Positions 1-7,907 of a stretch of DNA of 64,000 nt are shown piece after piece. Both the position numbers and the translations under genes were made by a program. Origin of the DNA: Azospirillum cavernae (GTDB taxonomy: Bacteria > Pseudomonadota > Alphaproteobacteria > Azospirillales > Azospirillaceae); the NCBI RefSeq assembly GCF_003590795.1, contig NZ_QYUL01000002.1, positions 1,729,001 through 1,793,000 on the forward strand, read 5' to 3'. Under the pieces are notes generated by a model. The model was not told the origin of the DNA. It was given only the letters and a program-made list of their open reading frames with translations, and ran no database searches. Numbering within the stretch: position 1 is the stretch's first letter; each line of letters starts with the position of its first letter.

Positions 1-2
1 GC

Positions 3-821
3 GCCCTGCTGGCGGCGGGCGTGTGCGGGCCGGTCAGCGGCGGGATGATCGCCGATCTGGCGGGCTTCCGCGCCACCTTCCTGCTGGGGGCCGGGTTGGC
101 GTTGTCGTCCGGGCTGGCGGTGTGCGTCCTGTTGCTGCGTGGCCGGTCCAGCCCGGCGCGGACGGCGGCGACGGCGACGGCGACGGCGGCGGCGGCGCGT
201 CCGGCGATGGGCAGCGCCCTGCCGCTGTGCCGGGATCTGCGCTTTCCGGTGCTGATGCTGCTCAGCGCCATTCCCACGAAGATCGCTTCCACCGCTTTTC
301 TGTTCTGTCTGGTGCCGCTGCTGCTGACCGCCGACGGCGCGACGAAGGCGGAAATCGGGCGGGTGCAGATGATGTATTTCGTCGCCTGCATCGTGGTGTC
401 GCCGCTGGCCGCCACCCTGTCGGATCGCTGGCAGATGCGGCGCGGTTTCATCGCCCTGGGCGGATTGGGCACTTTGCTCAGTTGCGTGCCGATTGTGGCG
501 ACCCACGCCCTGTGGGGGCCGCCGCTGGCCATCGCGTTCTTCGGTCTGTCCCAGGCGCTGATCGCCGCGCCGCAATTCACCCTGGTGTCGCAGATCGCGC
601 GGGAAGGCGGTTTGCCGGAAACGGCGGCCATCGGCTGGTATCGCCTGATCGAGCGGTTGGGCGGCGCGATTGGTCCGGTGGCGGCGATGACCATCGCCGT
701 CCTCACCTCCTACCGCGAGGCGATGCTGGGCATTGGTTTGCTGTGCGGGGGAAGCGCCCTGCTTTTCTGGATGTTGTTCACCGTGCGCAAGACGCCGGTC
801 GCCCGCCCGCAGGAGGCCTGA
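3..821 (+). CDS. MFS transporter, 5'-truncated by window edge
   Basis: The reading frame is open from the first bases of the window, so the true start lies upstream; the GTG at 21 is internal. The fragment shows several hydrophobic helices and the MFS-type segment GPVSGGMIADLAGFR near its start, followed by an Ala-rich central loop (encoded by the GACGGC repeat at 161-198) and five or six further helices. It is the C-terminal two thirds of a 12-helix permease. Substrate cannot be told. The AGGAGG of the next gene lies in its last codons, suggesting translational coupling. Confidence 0.85.
   Translation, partial: ALLAAGVCGPVSGGMIADLAGFRATFLLGAGLALSSGLAVCVLLLRGRSSPARTAATATATAAAARPAMGSALPLCRDLRFPVLMLLSAIPTKIASTAFLFCLVPLLLTADGATKAEIGRVQMMYFVACIVVSPLAATLSDRWQMRRGFIALGGLGTLLSCVPIVATHALWGPPLAIAFFGLSQALIAAPQFTLVSQIAREGGLPETAAIGWYRLIERLGGAIGPVAAMTIAVLTSYREAMLGIGLLCGGSALLFWMLFTVRKTPVARPQEA
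161..198 (+). repeat. GACGGC/GGC simple sequence repeat inside MFS gene
   Basis: A run of hexamers (gacggc, acggcg) and ggc triplets encodes an Ala/Thr-rich stretch in the cytoplasmic central loop of the MFS protein. Hexamer gains or losses keep the frame, so it should be length-variable without inactivating the gene. Confidence 0.6.
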
Positions 822-824
822 GCC

Positions 825-1940
825 ATGACCCGTGACGCCATCCCCGGTGACGCCATCCCTGGTGATGCCATGACCACCGACCTTACGGCTCTGTCCAACG
901 CGTTGCAGGATCGTCCAAGCCGCCGCCGCTTTCTCAGCATGGCCGGGGCGGGCGGTTTGGCCTTGTCCGGGGTCGTTCCGGGGGCGGCGCTGGCCGCCGC
1001 CGCTCCAGACAAGATCTTTCGCATCACCATGGTTCTTGGCCGGGGTGAAAGCGACAACGAGTTTGGCTTTAAGGATTATCTGGCCCGTCGGGGACTGAAG
1101 GTCGAATACAGCGTCCGCAACACCGGCGGCGACACGTCCTTGATGCCGTCGATCATCGAGGAGATCAAGGACACCCGCCCGGACCTGATTTACAGTTGGG
1201 GGACGCCGCAGACCCGCGCGCTGGTCGGCCCCTACGACGCCACCGATCTTACGCCCTATGTGACGGACATCCCGGTGGTCTTCACCTTCGTCGCCGCGCC
1301 GATCGACGCCAAGATCGTCGCCAATCTGGAGCGATCCAACCGCAACGTGACGGGAACCGTTCACATCGCGCCGATTCCGGTTCAGGTGAACACCATCCTG
1401 GCCTACCGCCCGATCAAGCGGCTGGGCGTGCTCTACAACCCGCAGGAACGCAACTCCATCCTGACCCTGGAAGGGCTGCGGGTGGAAACGGCGCAGCGCG
1501 GGCTGGAGCTGTTGGAGGAACCCGTGCCGCTCGACGCGCAGGGCGAACCGATGCCCAGCGCCCTGCCGCTTCTGATGAACCGTTTGGTCCAACGCGGGGC
1601 GGAAATGCTCTACATCGGCCCTGACACCTTCATCGCCTTTCGCAACCGGAAATTTGTGGCGGAGGAGGCGTTGCGCCTGCATCTGCCGACCTTCTCGGCC
1701 ACCGAATTGATCGTGCGCACGGACAAGGCGATGCTGGCGCTGGCCAGCAGCGCGTATGGCATTGGCCGTTTCACCGCCTTCAAGGCGGCGCAAATCCTGA
1801 TGGACGGGGTCAAGCCCGGCGACATTCCGGTCGAAACTCTGAAACGCTTTTCGGTTATCATCAACATGCCGACGGTGCGGGCGCTGGAATATTACCCGCC
1901 CATCGGTCTTCTGAATTTTGCGGAGATCGTCGAGGCATGA
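825..1940 (+). CDS. Tat-exported ABC-type substrate-binding protein (ABC_sub_bind family)
   Basis: 371 residues. The N-terminus holds a twin-arginine motif (SRRRFLSMAG, about residues 31-40) followed by a hydrophobic stretch and an Ala-rich cleavage region, so the protein should be exported folded to the periplasm. The mature part resembles the PF04392-type binding proteins (two-lobed fold, as in TrpX), including segments like VVFTFVAAPIDAKIV and LGVLYNPQERNS. No permease or ATPase is next to it. AGGAGG at 811-816 sits 8 nt before ATG 825, which decides the start, although ATG 870 lies in a duplicated copy of the same context. Its stop overlaps the next start (ATGA). I infer a ligand-sensing role with the downstream membrane sensors rather than transport. 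Confidence 0.8.
   Translation: MTRDAIPGDAIPGDAMTTDLTALSNALQDRPSRRRFLSMAGAGGLALSGVVPGAALAAAAPDKIFRITMVLGRGESDNEFGFKDYLARRGLKVEYSVRNTGGDTSLMPSIIEEIKDTRPDLIYSWGTPQTRALVGPYDATDLTPYVTDIPVVFTFVAAPIDAKIVANLERSNRNVTGTVHIAPIPVQVNTILAYRPIKRLGVLYNPQERNSILTLEGLRVETAQRGLELLEEPVPLDAQGEPMPSALPLLMNRLVQRGAEMLYIGPDTFIAFRNRKFVAEEALRLHLPTFSATELIVRTDKAMLALASSAYGIGRFTAFKAAQILMDGVKPGDIPVETLKRFSVIINMPTVRALEYYPPIGLLNFAEIVEA
831..875 (+). repeat. Three 15-bp tandem units at the start of the binding-protein gene
   Basis: Units at 831-845, 846-860 and 861-875 encode DAIPG, DAIPG and a variant ending DAM. The third unit recreates the gccATGacc start context of codon 1, so either Met could initiate. Confidence 0.75.
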
Positions 1941-2725
1941 CCCGCAAGACATCGGCGTTTGCGCCCGTGGGCGCCTTTCCGTTGCACGGGGAGGCGGCGC
2001 GGGCCGCCGCAGGGGCGCGGCTGGCGGTGCTGTCCGCCGATCTGCCGACGGATTTGACGGCGCGGGTGCTGGATGGCGACGACGCCGAACAGCTCCACGC
2101 CTTCCGTCTGAGCATCGTCGCGCGGCTGGACGACCCCGACCATTACCGGATGGCGGGCGAGGTTGGAAATTTCGTCGCCGACCATCTGGGCGACAAAGGC
2201 TTGACCGCTGGAATTTTCCGCAAGGACCGGATGATCGCCTATGGCGCGCTTGGCCTGCCGGGGCCGGACGATCCCAACCGGGGCCGCGATCTTGGCCTGC
2301 CGGAGGGCGAGTTGCCGCTGGTCGCGCACATGTCGTCGGCCATGGTCGAATCGGCGGAGCGTGGGCGTGGTCTGCACCATCGGTTGATCGGCTGGCGGCT
2401 GGAGGTCGCGCACACTCTGGGCCGTCCGCATCTGTTGACCACGGTCAGCCCGCGCAACCACCGCAGTTGGGGGCATCTGGCCAATCATGGCCTGCACCCC
2501 CGCCGTTTGCTCCAGGTTGGCGGGGATCTGGTGCGTTTGTTGGTCCACCGTGACGCGCGGGTGGATCCGGCGCTTGACACAACCACCGCCGCGCTGGTTC
2601 CAGTGGAGACGCTGGCGTCCCGTTGGGACGTGTTCGACCGGGGCGGGCGGGTGTGGGCGCGTCTGTCCGCTGGGGGCGAGGGGCCTGACCAACGTTGGTT
2701 TGCCTTGTGTGGCCGGGAACGGTGA
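1937..2725 (+). CDS. GNAT-family N-acetyltransferase
   Basis: 262 residues. The core between about residues 125 and 190 has the GNAT pattern: a strand with HMSSAMVESAERGRGLHHRL, matching the acetyl-CoA-binding Q/RxxGxG/A loop region, then a helix and the segment TTVSPRNHRSWGHLANHGL, typical of the C-terminal GNAT motif. The start overlaps the previous stop as ATGA, so the gene is translationally coupled to the binding protein. The acyl acceptor is not identifiable. The 70-bp gap before the next gene shows nothing notable. Confidence 0.75.
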   Translation: MTRKTSAFAPVGAFPLHGEAARAAAGARLAVLSADLPTDLTARVLDGDDAEQLHAFRLSIVARLDDPDHYRMAGEVGNFVADHLGDKGLTAGIFRKDRMIAYGALGLPGPDDPNRGRDLGLPEGELPLVAHMSSAMVESAERGRGLHHRLIGWRLEVAHTLGRPHLLTTVSPRNHRSWGHLANHGLHPRRLLQVGGDLVRLLVHRDARVDPALDTTTAALVPVETLASRWDVFDRGGRVWARLSAGGEGPDQRWFALCGRER

Positions 2726-2795
2726 TGGAGTGTGGTCCGCTTGCGGATCGCAACCGGCCTTGGGGGCATGGGCGCGCGGATAAGGACGGCTGACG

Positions 2796-3572
2796 ATGGG
2801 AACGGGAAGCATTGCGGCGCGTTTGGCGACCTTCATCGTCGTGGCGACCTTTTTTGCCGCGCTGGCGGCCGTCACCTTGTGGACGCGCGAGCAATCCCGG
2901 CGTCTGGACGACGCCGTCACCTCTCAAGCCAACTTTGTGTTGAGCGAAGCCAAGGCGGCGCTTGAGGCGCAGCTCAATCTTGGTTTGGCGCTGGCCGATC
3001 TGCCTCAGGTCGATGGGCTGCTCAACCGCGCCCGCGCCGCGTTGCCGACGATCCAGTCGGTCGCCGTGCTGGACGAAAGCGACCGCGTGCTGTTTTCCAC
3101 CAACGCGGTCGAGGTTGGCGATTCGTTGCCGCAAAACCCGACCTCCGTCAGCGCCGTCTGGTCCACCGACGTGGCGGGCGAGCGGGTTTACGGCGTTGGC
3201 TTGACCACGAGCTTTGACACGTCGGCGGGGTCGGTGCTGTTGCGCGTGCCGGTTGGCGCGATGACCGAGCGGGTGCGCCATTACGCGCTGACACTGGGCA
3301 TTGGTGCGTTGGCGGCTGGCGCGCCGTTGGCGTTGATGGGGTGGCTGGGAGGTCTGTGGTTGATGCGCGAGCCGCGCCGCGCCCTGTCGGAGGTGGCGGA
3401 GGCGCTGGAGGGGTTGGAGGATGGCCGTCCGGGCGATGGCGCTGGAAGCGGGGCGGCGGCGGGCGCCGCGCTGGGCCTGCCGGTGCCGGGCTTTGTGGCG
3501 GCGGTGCGTCGGCGCTTTGGCGTTCTGGAAGGGGCTGAGCGCGAAGTGTCGCGTTTGGATGAGTTGGCATGA
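2796..3572 (+). CDS. Membrane protein with periplasmic Cache-like sensor domain
   Basis: 258 residues. TM1 is at about residues 9-29, then about 140 periplasmic residues whose pattern (helical start, IQSVAVLDESDRVLFSTN) resembles a single Cache/PDC ligand-binding domain, then TM2 at about 162-190 and a short cytoplasmic tail without a kinase or cyclase. The tail has Gly/Ala-rich linkers. The stop overlaps the next start (ATGA). A sensor without an output domain suggests it works in a complex with the next two proteins, which also begin with a TM and a periplasmic segment. Function is inferred. Confidence 0.65.
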   Translation: MGTGSIAARLATFIVVATFFAALAAVTLWTREQSRRLDDAVTSQANFVLSEAKAALEAQLNLGLALADLPQVDGLLNRARAALPTIQSVAVLDESDRVLFSTNAVEVGDSLPQNPTSVSAVWSTDVAGERVYGVGLTTSFDTSAGSVLLRVPVGAMTERVRHYALTLGIGALAAGAPLALMGWLGGLWLMREPRRALSEVAEALEGLEDGRPGDGAGSGAAAGAALGLPVPGFVAAVRRRFGVLEGAEREVSRLDELA

Positions 3573-5077
3573 TGATCGCCGCGCAGCGCGCCCGCCGCCG
3601 CTTTCTGCTGGGCATTCCGTTGGTGGTTCTGGCCGTCGCGCTGCTGACGATGATCGCCGTCGGGCTGATCGGCACGCGGCTGGCCGAAGAGCAGTTGGGG
3701 GAAACGGGCGCGGCCAAGGCCGCCGCCGTCGCCGAGGCTGTCCAATATGATCTGGAGCGCGCCATCGCCCTTGGCATTCCGCTGGAGCGGATCGAGGGAA
3801 TCAGCGCGTATCTGCAAGGCATACAGGGCCGCAACCCCGATCTGGGTTTTCTTCTCATCACCGGCGAGGATGGGGCGTGGATGCATGGCGCCGCGCCCTT
3901 CGCCATTGGGCGCTTGGGCGCGCTGGTCGAATCGTTGCGCGGCATGGCGGTTCCGACCACGCGCGGCGCCGCCCTTCAGCCCATCGCGCGGGACGCGTTT
4001 TTGATTGTTCGGCTGCCCTTGCGCGCGGCGGCGGCGGCAGGACAGGGGCTGACGGCGGCGGGGCATGTGACGGCGGGGCATGTGCTGGTCGGGGTGCAGC
4101 CCGGACAGGTGCGCAGTCAGATCGCCGGAGAATTGGTGGCTGTGGCCTTGGGCGGGCTGGCGGTTCTGCTGCTGCTGGCCCAGGTGGCCGAGGCGCTGGT
4201 CGAGGCCAGCTTCTGCGCGCCCATCGCCGGGCTGTCGCAATTGATGGAGCGGGCCATCGCCGGGGATTTTGGCACCCTGATCGGGCGGCGGCCGCAAGAC
4301 CAGGTTGGTCGGGTGCTCCACGCCTTCAACGCCGCCGTTTTCCGCGTCCATGACCGGCGCCAGCGCTTCACCGCCCACGCTGACGAGGTGCGCGGCGCGG
4401 TGTTCGATCCCGCTGTGGCCCAGGCGGTCGAAAAGACGCGGGCGGCGACGTTGGCCGCGTTGGGGCCGGGGTTGGACCAAGCGCCGCGCCGGGTGGTGGA
4501 TCCACGCGCCAATGACGGACGGGCCTACGCCGCGTTGGCGATGACCGCGACCATTCTTCTGGCGCTGGCCGGGGCGAACGCCGGGGCGTCGCCAGGGGCG
4601 TTGGCGGCGGGTGGCTGGCCGTGGAACGTTGCGGTTGGCGTCGCGTTGGCGGCGGCGCTTGTGGGGGCGGCGGTCGCCTTTGGCGTCGACGCGGCGTGGC
4701 GGCGATTCGCGGCGGTGGTCGCCGCGTTGGGCGTTGGGTTGTGCGGCGGTCTGTTCGTTGGCGATTGGCTGCCTGGCGACTGGCTTCCGGGGGATTGGTG
4801 GTCTGGGGTTTGGTGGCTCGCCGATTCACGGCCGGTTTTGATCGTTGGGGCGCTGAGTGGCGGTCTGGCGGTTGGCGTCGCGCTGGCCTACGCCCGTCAG
4901 GCGGCGGAGGATGGCGGGGTGGCGCGGATCGCGTGGGCGCTGACGTCGGGCGCGGTTGTGGCCCTGTTGTGGGCGGCGGCGCTGGGGTGGGACGGCGTGG
5001 CGTTGGCCACGTCAGCGGTGCTTTTGGCCGTTCTGGCCGCCATGGTGGGGCGTCCCTTTGTCGTCTTGCGGCGTTGA
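3569..5077 (+). CDS. Sensor-like membrane protein: periplasmic domain, HAMP-like linker, C-terminal multi-TM bundle
   Basis: 502 residues. TM1 at about 15-35, a periplasmic segment of about 140 residues (ending near HVLVGVQPGQVRSQI), TM2 at about 188-208, then a HAMP-like stretch (PIAGLSQLMERAIAGDFGTL through VGRVLHAFNAAVF). After about 60 cytoplasmic residues come roughly six hydrophobic helices (about 317-500) rather than an enzymatic output. A loop there carries the repeat GDWLP-GDWLP-GDWWS. The ATG overlaps the upstream stop. I do not recognise a family for the C-terminal bundle; it may couple to the PP2C phosphatase that follows 11 nt downstream. Confidence 0.6.
   Translation: MMIAAQRARRRFLLGIPLVVLAVALLTMIAVGLIGTRLAEEQLGETGAAKAAAVAEAVQYDLERAIALGIPLERIEGISAYLQGIQGRNPDLGFLLITGEDGAWMHGAAPFAIGRLGALVESLRGMAVPTTRGAALQPIARDAFLIVRLPLRAAAAAGQGLTAAGHVTAGHVLVGVQPGQVRSQIAGELVAVALGGLAVLLLLAQVAEALVEASFCAPIAGLSQLMERAIAGDFGTLIGRRPQDQVGRVLHAFNAAVFRVHDRRQRFTAHADEVRGAVFDPAVAQAVEKTRAATLAALGPGLDQAPRRVVDPRANDGRAYAALAMTATILLALAGANAGASPGALAAGGWPWNVAVGVALAAALVGAAVAFGVDAAWRRFAAVVAALGVGLCGGLFVGDWLPGDWLPGDWWSGVWWLADSRPVLIVGALSGGLAVGVALAYARQAAEDGGVARIAWALTSGAVVALLWAAALGWDGVALATSAVLLAVLAAMVGRPFVVLRR
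4760..4804 (+). repeat. Three 15-bp tandem units encoding GDWLP repeats
   Basis: Units 4760-4774, 4775-4789 and 4790-4804 encode GDWLP, GDWLP and GDWWS in a loop between predicted membrane helices. The third copy has diverged. Confidence 0.7.
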
Positions 5078-5088
5078 GAGGCCCTTCA

Positions 5089-7209
5089 ATGCTGCTTCAG
5101 ACCCGGATCATCCTGTTCGTGCTGGCGACGTTGGCGGTGGTGGCTGGTCTGTTGATCGGCTTTTCCAGCCTGCGCGAGGAGGCGGCCAACCAGCAGGCCC
5201 GCGAGCTTGAGCTGAACGGCCTGGACACCGCCTGGCAATTGGCGGTCGCGGGGGCGGCGGGGCGGATCGACCAGAGCTTGGGACGGTTGGCCGGAGACCC
5301 GGAGATCCTGCGGGCGCTGGTGGCGGAGGAGCGTGGGACGCTGACCGCTCGGGTCACGGCCTTGGGTCTGTTGTCGGGCCGCGCCGGTCAGGGCGGCGCG
5401 GACAAGGGTGGGGAGACGGTGAGCGACGTCAATCTGTTCGCCGCCAACGGAACCCTGCTTTACAGCTCCGATCCCGCGCTGGACGCGGCGCCGTTGCTGA
5501 ATCGGGCCTTGTTGGATCCGGTGTTGGCCGGGCAACGTTTGGCGCGTGGCGTTCGTTTGCTTGATGGAAACCGCCTGATCGTGATGGCCGGGGCGCCGAT
5601 CTATGGCGCGGTGTCGGGCGATGGCGTGGTGGTTGGCGCGGTGGTGGCGGGGTTGGGCTTTCCGGCGGCGCTGGACGTGCTGCGCAAAAACACCGGCGGG
5701 CGGGTGTTCGCCGTCGGGCGGGACGGCAGCCCGTTGGATGGCGCCAGCGATCCCTTGTGGTCGGCGGTCCGGCAACGGATCAACCCGGCGGACCGCGAGA
5801 TGCAGCTTTTGCGGTTCGACGGCCATCGTTACGCGCTGGCCAGTCTGCCGGTGGCCGATCTGGCGGGCGGACGGGTGGCGACGGTGCTGATCGCCACCGA
5901 CATCACTCTGGCGATGGAAGAGCACGCCCTGTGGTCGGTCGCCTATGGGGTGGCGGTTTTGCTGGTTCTGGTGCTGGCGCTTGGGCTGCTCTACGGCTAT
6001 TTGCGGCAGAATTTCACCGTGCTGGACGGCGCCGTGCAGGCGTTGCAGGACATTTCCCATGGCCGGGCCATGGGCTATGTCGAATTGCCCTCAGGCAACG
6101 ACGAGATCGGACGGATTTCCGGCGCGGTCGATGTTTTCCGGGGGGTGATGCGCGAGATCGAGCGCACCGCCGGGCAGCGCGAACGCCGCCTGCGCCGCCA
6201 GCAGCGTTTCATCCGCCGCCAGATGGAGGCGTTGGCCGTCACGCTGGAGGACGAGGCGCGGCAAAGCCTGCTTGAGGAGCTTCGCCAGATCGAATCGGAA
6301 ACCCACGACGCTGATTCCTCCCAATCCAGGGGCGTGGGGGATGAGCTGGGCTTGCTGGCGCTCGGCTTTTCCCGGCTGGCCACACGGGTCAGCACCCAGC
6401 AGGTGCAACTGACGCAGATGGTGCGCGATCTGCGCGACGCGCTGGCCGACAAGCGCCGCCTCATCAGCCTTCAGCAAGAGCTGGAAATCGCGCGCACCAT
6501 GCAGTTGACCATTCTGCCCCAGGTCTTTCCGGAGTTGGCGGAGCTGGACACCGCCGCGCGGATGATCCCCGCCAAGGAGGTTGGCGGCGATTTCTACGAT
6601 TTCTTCCCGATTTCCGAGGACAAGATCGCCGTCGTCATCGCCGACGTGTCGGGCAAGGGGATTCCCGCCGCCTTCTTCATGCTGATCGCGCGGACGATGC
6701 TGCGGGCGATCGCCGAGTCCGGCGTGGGGCCGGCGGAAACCATGCGGCGGGTCAACAATCTGCTGGCCGCCGAGAACGAACAGATGATGTTCGTCACCGT
6801 CTTTTACGGCGAGCTGGATTTGCGGACGGGCGTTCTCGCCTTTTCCAACGGCGGCCACAACCCGCCGCTGCGCGTCACCCGCGACGGGGCGGTGATCGAG
6901 TTGGAGCGCTGCCAGGGAATCGCTTTGGCGGTGATGCCCGACATGCCCTTCGCCGAAAAATCTCTGAGGCTCGACGCGGGCGACATGGTGGTGCTGTTCA
7001 CCGACGGCGTGACCGAGGCCTTCAACGGGTCCGACACCATGTATGGCGACGCCCGGCTGGTCGAGGCGGTGGGCCGTCAGGTCACGGCCTCGGCGCGCGA
7101 GGGGCTGGATGGCGTGCTGTCCGACGTCGCCCGTTTCACCGCCGGGGCGCCGCAGTCGGACGACATCACCTGTCTGGTTCTGCGTTGGCGCGGGGCGGCG
7201 GGTGCGTAA
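5089..7209 (+). CDS. SpoIIE/RsbU-type PP2C serine phosphatase with membrane sensor input
   Basis: 706 residues from ATG 5089; the frame is open further upstream but that part lies in the preceding gene. TM1 at about 5-25, a large periplasmic Cache-like domain to about residue 275, TM2 at about 285-305, a HAMP (about 308-360), a long charged helix, a second HAMP-like part and the catalytic PP2C domain (about 455-700). Metal-binding hallmarks are present: VGGDFYDFF, ADVSGKGIPAAFFM, FSNGGHNPP, LFTDGVTEAFN and QSDDITCLV. Such enzymes dephosphorylate a STAS anti-anti-sigma protein; one is encoded 69 bp downstream. No HATPase kinase partner is visible nearby. Confidence 0.9.
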   Translation: MLLQTRIILFVLATLAVVAGLLIGFSSLREEAANQQARELELNGLDTAWQLAVAGAAGRIDQSLGRLAGDPEILRALVAEERGTLTARVTALGLLSGRAGQGGADKGGETVSDVNLFAANGTLLYSSDPALDAAPLLNRALLDPVLAGQRLARGVRLLDGNRLIVMAGAPIYGAVSGDGVVVGAVVAGLGFPAALDVLRKNTGGRVFAVGRDGSPLDGASDPLWSAVRQRINPADREMQLLRFDGHRYALASLPVADLAGGRVATVLIATDITLAMEEHALWSVAYGVAVLLVLVLALGLLYGYLRQNFTVLDGAVQALQDISHGRAMGYVELPSGNDEIGRISGAVDVFRGVMREIERTAGQRERRLRRQQRFIRRQMEALAVTLEDEARQSLLEELRQIESETHDADSSQSRGVGDELGLLALGFSRLATRVSTQQVQLTQMVRDLRDALADKRRLISLQQELEIARTMQLTILPQVFPELAELDTAARMIPAKEVGGDFYDFFPISEDKIAVVIADVSGKGIPAAFFMLIARTMLRAIAESGVGPAETMRRVNNLLAAENEQMMFVTVFYGELDLRTGVLAFSNGGHNPPLRVTRDGAVIELERCQGIALAVMPDMPFAEKSLRLDAGDMVVLFTDGVTEAFNGSDTMYGDARLVEAVGRQVTASAREGLDGVLSDVARFTAGAPQSDDITCLVLRWRGAAGA

Positions 7210-7278
7210 CCTGATGGCGCCGTGTTATACAGCCTGAAGCGTCATCACCTGAATCACCATGGTCACTGAGGGCAGAGT

Positions 7279-7620
7279 ATGAACATCACCGAAGAATCGG
7301 TCGGCGGCGTCAGCGTTCTGCGGACCGAAGGTCGGATCGACAGCGGCAACGCCAGCGAGTTTGAGGGCCATCTGGTCCGCGCCATCGGCGATGGCAGCGT
7401 CAAGCTGGTCGTCGACATGGCGAAACTGACCTACATCAGCTCCGCCGGGCTGCGGGCGCTGCTGATCGCCGCCAAGAAGGCGCGGCCTACCGGCGGGCGC
7501 ATCGCCCTGTCGGCGATGGCCCCGCACATCCGCGAGGTGTTCGACCTCAGCGGCTTTTCCTCCCTGTTCGAGATTCACAGCGATGAGGCTGCCGCCGTCG
7601 CCGCCTTCGGCGCGGCGTAA
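7279..7620 (+). CDS. STAS-domain anti-anti-sigma factor
   Basis: 113 residues, the normal size of a stand-alone STAS protein. The segment TYISSAGLRALLIAAKKA contains the conserved Ser that is phosphorylated by an RsbW-type kinase and dephosphorylated by an RsbU/SpoIIE phosphatase. The phosphatase gene directly upstream on the same strand is its likely partner. The RBS-like GAGGGCAG lies just before ATG 7279. It may control a sigma factor or another partner; the target is not in the window. Confidence 0.9.
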   Translation: MNITEESVGGVSVLRTEGRIDSGNASEFEGHLVRAIGDGSVKLVVDMAKLTYISSAGLRALLIAAKKARPTGGRIALSAMAPHIREVFDLSGFSSLFEIHSDEAAAVAAFGAA

Positions 7621-7695
7621 GCGACGATTCTCGGCAGAGAACTGCGTCAATTCTAAGCAGATTGACCGCATCGCCCATTAAGTGAGCGAAAAAAG

Positions 7696-7727
7696 AAAGG
7701 CTCCGGCGCGAAAACGCCGGAGCCTTA
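7696..7727. terminator. Hairpin terminator, better U-tract on minus strand
   Basis: Perfect 10-bp stem 7699-7708/7715-7724 with a 6-nt loop, extended by A/T pairs. On the plus strand only ttaag follows. On the minus strand a T-rich run (complement of 7688-7698) follows, although no minus-strand gene reads into it. Confidence 0.75.
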
Positions 7728-7842
7728 AGTCATGCGTGGAACCAACCGGAAAAAGCTTTGCAAGGCGTGGGCCACACGGACGCGGTCTGAGGGGCGGCGT
7801 GCGCGCGGCATTCCTTCGAGAGCAAATGATCGACAGTCAAAA

Positions 7843-7879
7843 CCCTGTCACTTGACAGGGGGCGGAACTCGGCTATCGT
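7843..7879 (+). promoter_or_regulatory. TetR/RND operon promoter with palindrome over the -35 box
   Basis: CCCTGTCA-CT-TGACAGGG (7843-7860) is a perfect 8-bp inverted repeat. Its right arm contains TTGACA (7852-7857), followed after 16 bp by TATCGT (7874-7879), a plausible -10. The palindrome is well placed to be an operator for the adjacent TetR repressor. The 220 bp upstream of it hold only the terminator. Confidence 0.65.
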
Positions 7880-7907
7880 CATTTTTGAAACTGACGGGTT
7901 CCATTTT

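Noticed and set aside
825-2725. Treating 825-2725 as an incomplete ABC transporter operon
   Set aside because: No permease or ATPase with normal motifs lies within several kilobases; the complete ABC system of this family is at 44377-47160.
4621-5088. 156-codon upstream extension of the PP2C phosphatase frame
   Set aside because: It overlaps the preceding membrane-protein gene in another frame and reads as Arg/Gly-rich shadow sequence; ATG 5089 followed by a TM helix is the sensible start.
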